From an uncultured Pseudomonadota bacterium (lineage in GTDB: Bacteria > Pseudomonadota > Gammaproteobacteria > Burkholderiales > SG8-39), in the NCBI GenBank assembly GCA_903895005.1, contig CAITSH010000225.1, forward strand, positions 1 to 26,903: a stretch of 26,903 bases of DNA. The letters are read 5' to 3'. Positions 24,801 to 26,903 of this stretch are shown in pieces. Made by a program: the position numbers and the translations under genes. Position 1 is the first letter of the stretch; every line of letters starts with the position of its first letter. The notes beneath the pieces were generated by a model. It was not told the DNA's origin, made no database searches, and was given only the letters and a program-made list of their open reading frames with translations.

Positions 24801-26903
24801 AAATCCGTTCAAGTCGTAGACGCCGCCGTCGTTTACGGTTACCGCTCCTGCTGCCAGCGCATTGCTCGTGCCATAACGCAAGATCCCCGCGTTCACCGAA
24901 GTCAGCCCCAAAAAAAGATTGGCGCGTGAGAGCACCAGCGTGCCGGTGCCGATTTTTGTCAACGCACCGGTACCGGAAATCACCCCGTTATAAGCGGACG
25001 GACTGCTGTTGTCGCCGCCCACCGTCAGCGTGGCTGCACCGAGCGTGACATTGCCACCACTGGCCCCGCCGCCGGACAAGGATCCGATTTGTGTATTGAA
25101 ACCCGTTATATCGAGTACCACTCCGCCGGTGTTCCCCAGGGCGACGGCTGAATTCTTGCCGAACGCACCGCTGACGTTCGCGACTGATGCGATGCCCGCC
25201 TTGAGCGTACCGGCGGTAACCGACGTAGCGCCGGTATAGGTATTGGCACCGGACAGGGTCATCGTCGAAAGTGCGGAATTCTGGACCACTCCGGTCACGC
25301 CTGTACCGAGAACCGCGCTAACAAGGACCGACCCTGCCCCGGTACCGGTATTGGTAATCGTTCCGATGTTGTTCACTGCGCCCGTCGCCACCGTGATGCC
25401 GTTGGCAGTCGCGCTGTTATTCCGAAGAACGAGGTTGCCCGCAGCGTTCGCCACGCCACCGGTCAGGTTAAGCAATGCCGTGCCGCTGCTGTTTGTGAGG
25501 GTCGTCGCGGTCGCGTTGGCGGTCAACTGCCCGCTTACATTCAGCGCCGAGGTGGTGCTGTTCTGCGTGATCCCCGTCACACCCGAACCAATGGCCGCAC
25601 TGATCAGCGCCGCACCTGTGCCTGTTCCGGAGTTGGCAATCGTGCCGGTGGTAGCCACGGCGCCGGTCGATACCGTAATGCCGCTCGCGGTCGCGTTGTT
25701 GTTGGCAAGCACCAGATGGCCCGTTCCGGTCACCCCGCCTGAAACGGTCAGCAATTTTGTACCCGCCGTATTTGTCAGTGTCGTACCACTGCTATTGACC
25801 ACCAATCCACCGCTCACGGTCAGCGCCGAGGTTGTGCTGTTCTCCGTGATCGCCGTCACGTTCGAGCCTACACCGCCGCTCAATGTCGTCGTACCGGCGC
25901 CCGTACCCGAGTTGGTGATCGTACCGGTGTTGTTCACCAGACCCGCAAGCGTAATCGCGCCAGTACCGTTGGCCTTGAGCGTCAGATCACTCGTCCCGGT
26001 CACAGCGCCGCCCACGGTCAACAAGCTAACACCGCTATTGCTCAATTGAATGCTCGGCGCACCCAGGCTGACCGCACCCAAACCAAGATTGAGTGCAGCG
26101 GTGCTGCCAAAGGTAAAGTTGCCGTTCCAGTTCTTGGCATTGGTCGTGGAGAGCACTGTCGCCACAGAGGCATCCAGAACGGTACCCGCAGCAATGTTCA
26201 ACGCACCGCCGCCACCACCCAGCGCCGTCGCCGAACCGAGTTTCAGTGTCCCCTGGTTCAGCGAGGTCGTACCCGCGTAATTGGTATTGGTGCCGTTCAG
26301 CGTCAGCGCGCTCGCCGCACTGTTTTGCGTCACCGCCGTCACCGCAACGCCCAGTCCGCCGCTGATCGTCGTCGCCCCGGCGCCAGTGCCCGAGTTGGTG
26401 ATCGTACCGGTGTTATTCACCGCCCCCGCACCCACCGTGATTGTCCCCGTGCTGTTGGCATTGAGAATGAGGTTGCCGGTGCCGCTCACTGCGCCCGACA
26501 CCGTCATCGCCGCAGCACCGGTCGAATTTATCGTCGTGCCCGTCGCGTTAACCGCCAATCCGCCACTCACCGTCAGCGCCGAGGTCGTGCTGTTTTGCGT
26601 AATCGCATTTACGTTCGACCCCACCGCGGCACTAATGAGGCTAACGCCGGTACCCGAGCCCGAATTTGTAATGGTGCCCGCGTTGTTCACCGCCACGCTA
26701 GATATCGTAATGCCGTTCGCGGTCGCATTGTTGTTGGCAAGCACCAGATTGCCCGTTCCCGTCACCCCGCCTGAAACGGTCAGCAATTTTGTCCCTGCCG
26801 TATTCGTCAGCGTCGTGCCACCGCCATTAACCGCCAATCCGCCACTCACCGTCAGCGCCGAGGTCGTGCTGTTCTCCGTGATCGCCGTCACGTTCGAACC
26901 CAC
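21840..26903 (-). CDS. Giant repeat adhesin / filamentous-haemagglutinin-like protein, C-terminal 1687 residues (start outside window)
   Basis: The 5' end lies right of the window. The visible part is rich in Gly, Thr, Ser, Ala, Asn and Val, almost without Cys, as in secreted beta-helical proteins. Its N-terminal third is made of near-identical units with recurring phrases such as STTSALTVSGGL, GTITNSGTGAG and GTGNLVL. Passenger-associated beta-strand repeats follow, for instance LTLSGANTYTGATSVTAGTL and LSAANTYSGATTVGAGTL. Near the C-terminus are an MBG-like domain (LTADNKVKTYGAANPAF), two YDG-like units and a second MBG-like domain (LTVTANDAQRVLAAPNP). The last 90 residues are a non-repetitive tail ending in Cys. 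There is no C-terminal 12-strand barrel, so type Va autotransport is unlikely and two-partner secretion is inferred; the TPS domain and partner would lie outside the window. Confidence 0.88.
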   Translation of the reverse strand: MGSNVTAITENSTTSALTVSGGLAVNGGGTTLTNTAGTKLLTVSGGVTGTGNLVLANNNATANGITISSVAVNNAGTITNSGSGTGVSLISAAVGSNVNAITQNSTTSALTVSGGLAVNATGTTINSTGAAAMTVSGAVSGTGNLILNANSTGTITVGAGAVNNTGTITNSGTGAGATTISGGLGVAVTAVTQNSAASALTLNGTNTNYAGTTSLNQGTLKLGSATALGGGGGALNIAAGTVLDASVATVLSTTNAKNWNGNFTFGSTAALNLGLGAVSLGAPSIQLSNSGVSLLTVGGAVTGTSDLTLKANGTGAITLAGLVNNTGTITNSGTGAGTTTLSGGVGSNVTAITENSTTSALTVSGGLVVNSSGTTLTNTAGTKLLTVSGGVTGTGHLVLANNNATASGITVSTGAVATTGTIANSGTGTGAALISAAIGSGVTGITQNSTTSALNVSGQLTANATATTLTNSSGTALLNLTGGVANAAGNLVLRNNSATANGITVATGAVNNIGTITNTGTGAGSVLVSAVLGTGVTGVVQNSALSTMTLSGANTYTGATSVTAGTLKAGIASVANVSGAFGKNSAVALGNTGGVVLDITGFNTQIGSLSGGGASGGNVTLGAATLTVGGDNSSPSAYNGVISGTGALTKIGTGTLVLSRANLFLGLTSVNAGILRYGTSNALAAGAVTVNDGGVYDLNGFSDTIGALTVNSGVTGGSVTTGAGVLTLGGNVASSGGANNASIGGNLALGAARTFTTTNAADGLAVSAVISGAGFGITKAGSGTLTLSGANTYSGATAINAGTVSVNSIASVGGGASALGAPTSVATGTIALGSATSAGTLAYTGAGNSSNRVINLAGTTGGGTLDASGTGALVLTGGVTATGAGVKALTLAGSNTAANTMSGTIVNNSVTNTTAVSKSGAGKWTLSAANTYSGATTVGAGTLVAANAAALGATSGATTVSAGASLEIANVAIGSEAVTLNGGTLAGSGTASLAGAVTVASASQISTAAGNSLSLGGAIDGVGGLNLGGGGSLTLAGAIGNGTALASLSGAAGTSLNLNGGLVRTSGDQTYSGTTSFGGAAILRTTAGGNVSAPGVITATAGTLTLDSGTGNATLGNTANNFGNVAATSGNNLSVMGGTAFSITGFNVTGLVDMRTQSGDLTLNNSTIATSSTSANAVTLVADVGATPNATGTGGNFKAVGTAAITTGTGGAWRIYTGNPTGTARGTLVEAAKRYNVDDGSDPIGSGNRLYFRIQPTLTLTADNKVKTYGAANPAFTSSSAGLIDGDLIGAAISAGPSYTVDGTTSGSGQLTAGTTHNIVASAATATNLGYSLSYASGALTVNKLDTNISGTRVYDAGVNAGGAKFGTVSALLGGDVVTVGGAGSVADKNVAAGKAVTIGTLALGGADAGNYNLLASGNTMSITKLDTNISGSRVYDGSATAAAANLGTVSALLGGDVVAVSGTGTVGDKNVATGKAVTLGTLALGGADGGNYSLLGAGNTMSITPAALTVTANDAQRVLAAPNPVFTASYAGFVAGEIPASLGGALQFSTPATLASPTGVYAITPSGLAATNYSFTYKQGSLTVGTPAPVTFSGFLGGSIHAANFSLIDSRVAAVGGTGSIAIQAGVGAFLNTLPPTAAGSPDGLEPAATGDTAKESLLPLGPGNARRHKDIARCFGSQPLSALRC
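22388..22873 (-). repeat. Two tandem 81-residue YDG-type units in the adhesin
   Basis: Two 243-bp units, 22631-22873 and 22388-22630. Each encodes KLDTNISG, RVYD, GTVSALLGGDVV, DKNVA, GKAV, LGTLALGGAD and GNTMSIT in the same order. They lie between two MBG-like domains, the order seen in many large two-partner-secreted proteins. Confidence 0.8.
25669..25871 (-). repeat. Long-period repeat, copy 2, in the adhesin
   Basis: This 203-bp stretch matches 26701-26903 at an offset of exactly 1032 bp (344 codons), with about 20 mismatches counted by eye (about 90% identity) and no gaps. Encodes the LTVSGG, NTAGTKLLTVSGGVTGTG and LVLANNNATA phrases. Confidence 0.85.
26701..26903 (-). repeat. Long-period repeat, copy 1, in the adhesin (reaches the window edge)
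   Basis: Partner of 25669-25871. The match runs to the last base of the window, so the repeat, and perhaps more copies, continues outside. Confidence 0.85.

Noticed and set aside
23743..26774. Several long plus-strand open frames (23743-24378, 25243-26049, 26046-26774)
   Set aside because: They mirror the Gly/Thr/Ser repeats of the adhesin and give Val/Ala/Pro- or Arg-rich low-complexity products; they repeat with the adhesin period and show no independent gene signals.
25300..26903. Regular repeats resembling a CRISPR-like or satellite array
   Set aside because: The repeats are in frame in one long coding region, are imperfect, lack uniform spacers, and no cas gene is present.

Overview
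The window looks like chromosomal DNA of a GC-rich betaproteobacterium. This rests on a phaC-phaA-phaB operon in the Cupriavidus/Burkholderia order, a divergent bamD / rluD-pgeF pair, a lolA-rarA-serS cluster, and encoded proteins that resemble betaproteobacterial families. These assignments come from remembered family features, not searches, so genus and family are left open. Most of the window is ordinary housekeeping and metabolism, with two more accessory-looking blocks: an iron-uptake block and a giant repeat adhesin.

Positions 1-3480 hold the polyhydroxybutyrate operon on the minus strand: phaC, phaA, then phaB cut by the left edge. The operon has a near-consensus sigma70 promoter whose -10 overlaps a perfect 11-bp palindrome, and the phaC-phaA spacer carries three 13-bp tandem repeats. 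Positions 3508-5633 hold a UDP-glucuronate 4-epimerase-like enzyme, a small membrane protein and a ZIP metal transporter. Positions 5713-8447 hold rluD-pgeF (4-nt overlap), divergent from the outer-membrane assembly lipoprotein gene bamD, which ends at a strong hairpin. Positions 8488-13102 hold a DenD-like sugar-acid dehydrogenase, a YoaA/DinG-type iron-sulfur helicase, a stand-alone mini-secretin protein and an NlpC/P60 lipoprotein hydrolase.

Positions 13221-18063 form an iron-uptake block. It comprises a periplasmic ferric-iron binding protein (fbpA), a fused double permease (fbpB), an ATPase (fbpC) and a TonB protein. The three ABC components are not one operon: fbpA runs right, fbpB left, fbpC right, and tonB left with an 11-nt tail overlap on fbpC. 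Fur-box-like 19-bp elements precede fbpA (two copies) and lie between fbpB and fbpC (one copy), so iron repression could co-ordinate the split units. The ATPase has a CxxxCxxCxxxC cluster in its C-terminal domain.

Positions 18227-21759 hold tRNA-Ser(CGA), serS, rarA and lolA, all on the minus strand. From 21840 to the right edge (and beyond) is the C-terminal part of a giant secreted repeat protein. It has passenger-type beta-strand repeats, a 1032-bp higher-order duplication, then MBG and YDG domains, and no autotransporter barrel. It is probably a two-partner-secretion adhesin whose start and transporter lie outside the window.

No mobile element, CRISPR array, integrase or phage gene is visible. 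No gene-free stretch exceeds 300 bases; the longest is about 230 bases, upstream of fbpA, and holds the Fur sites.
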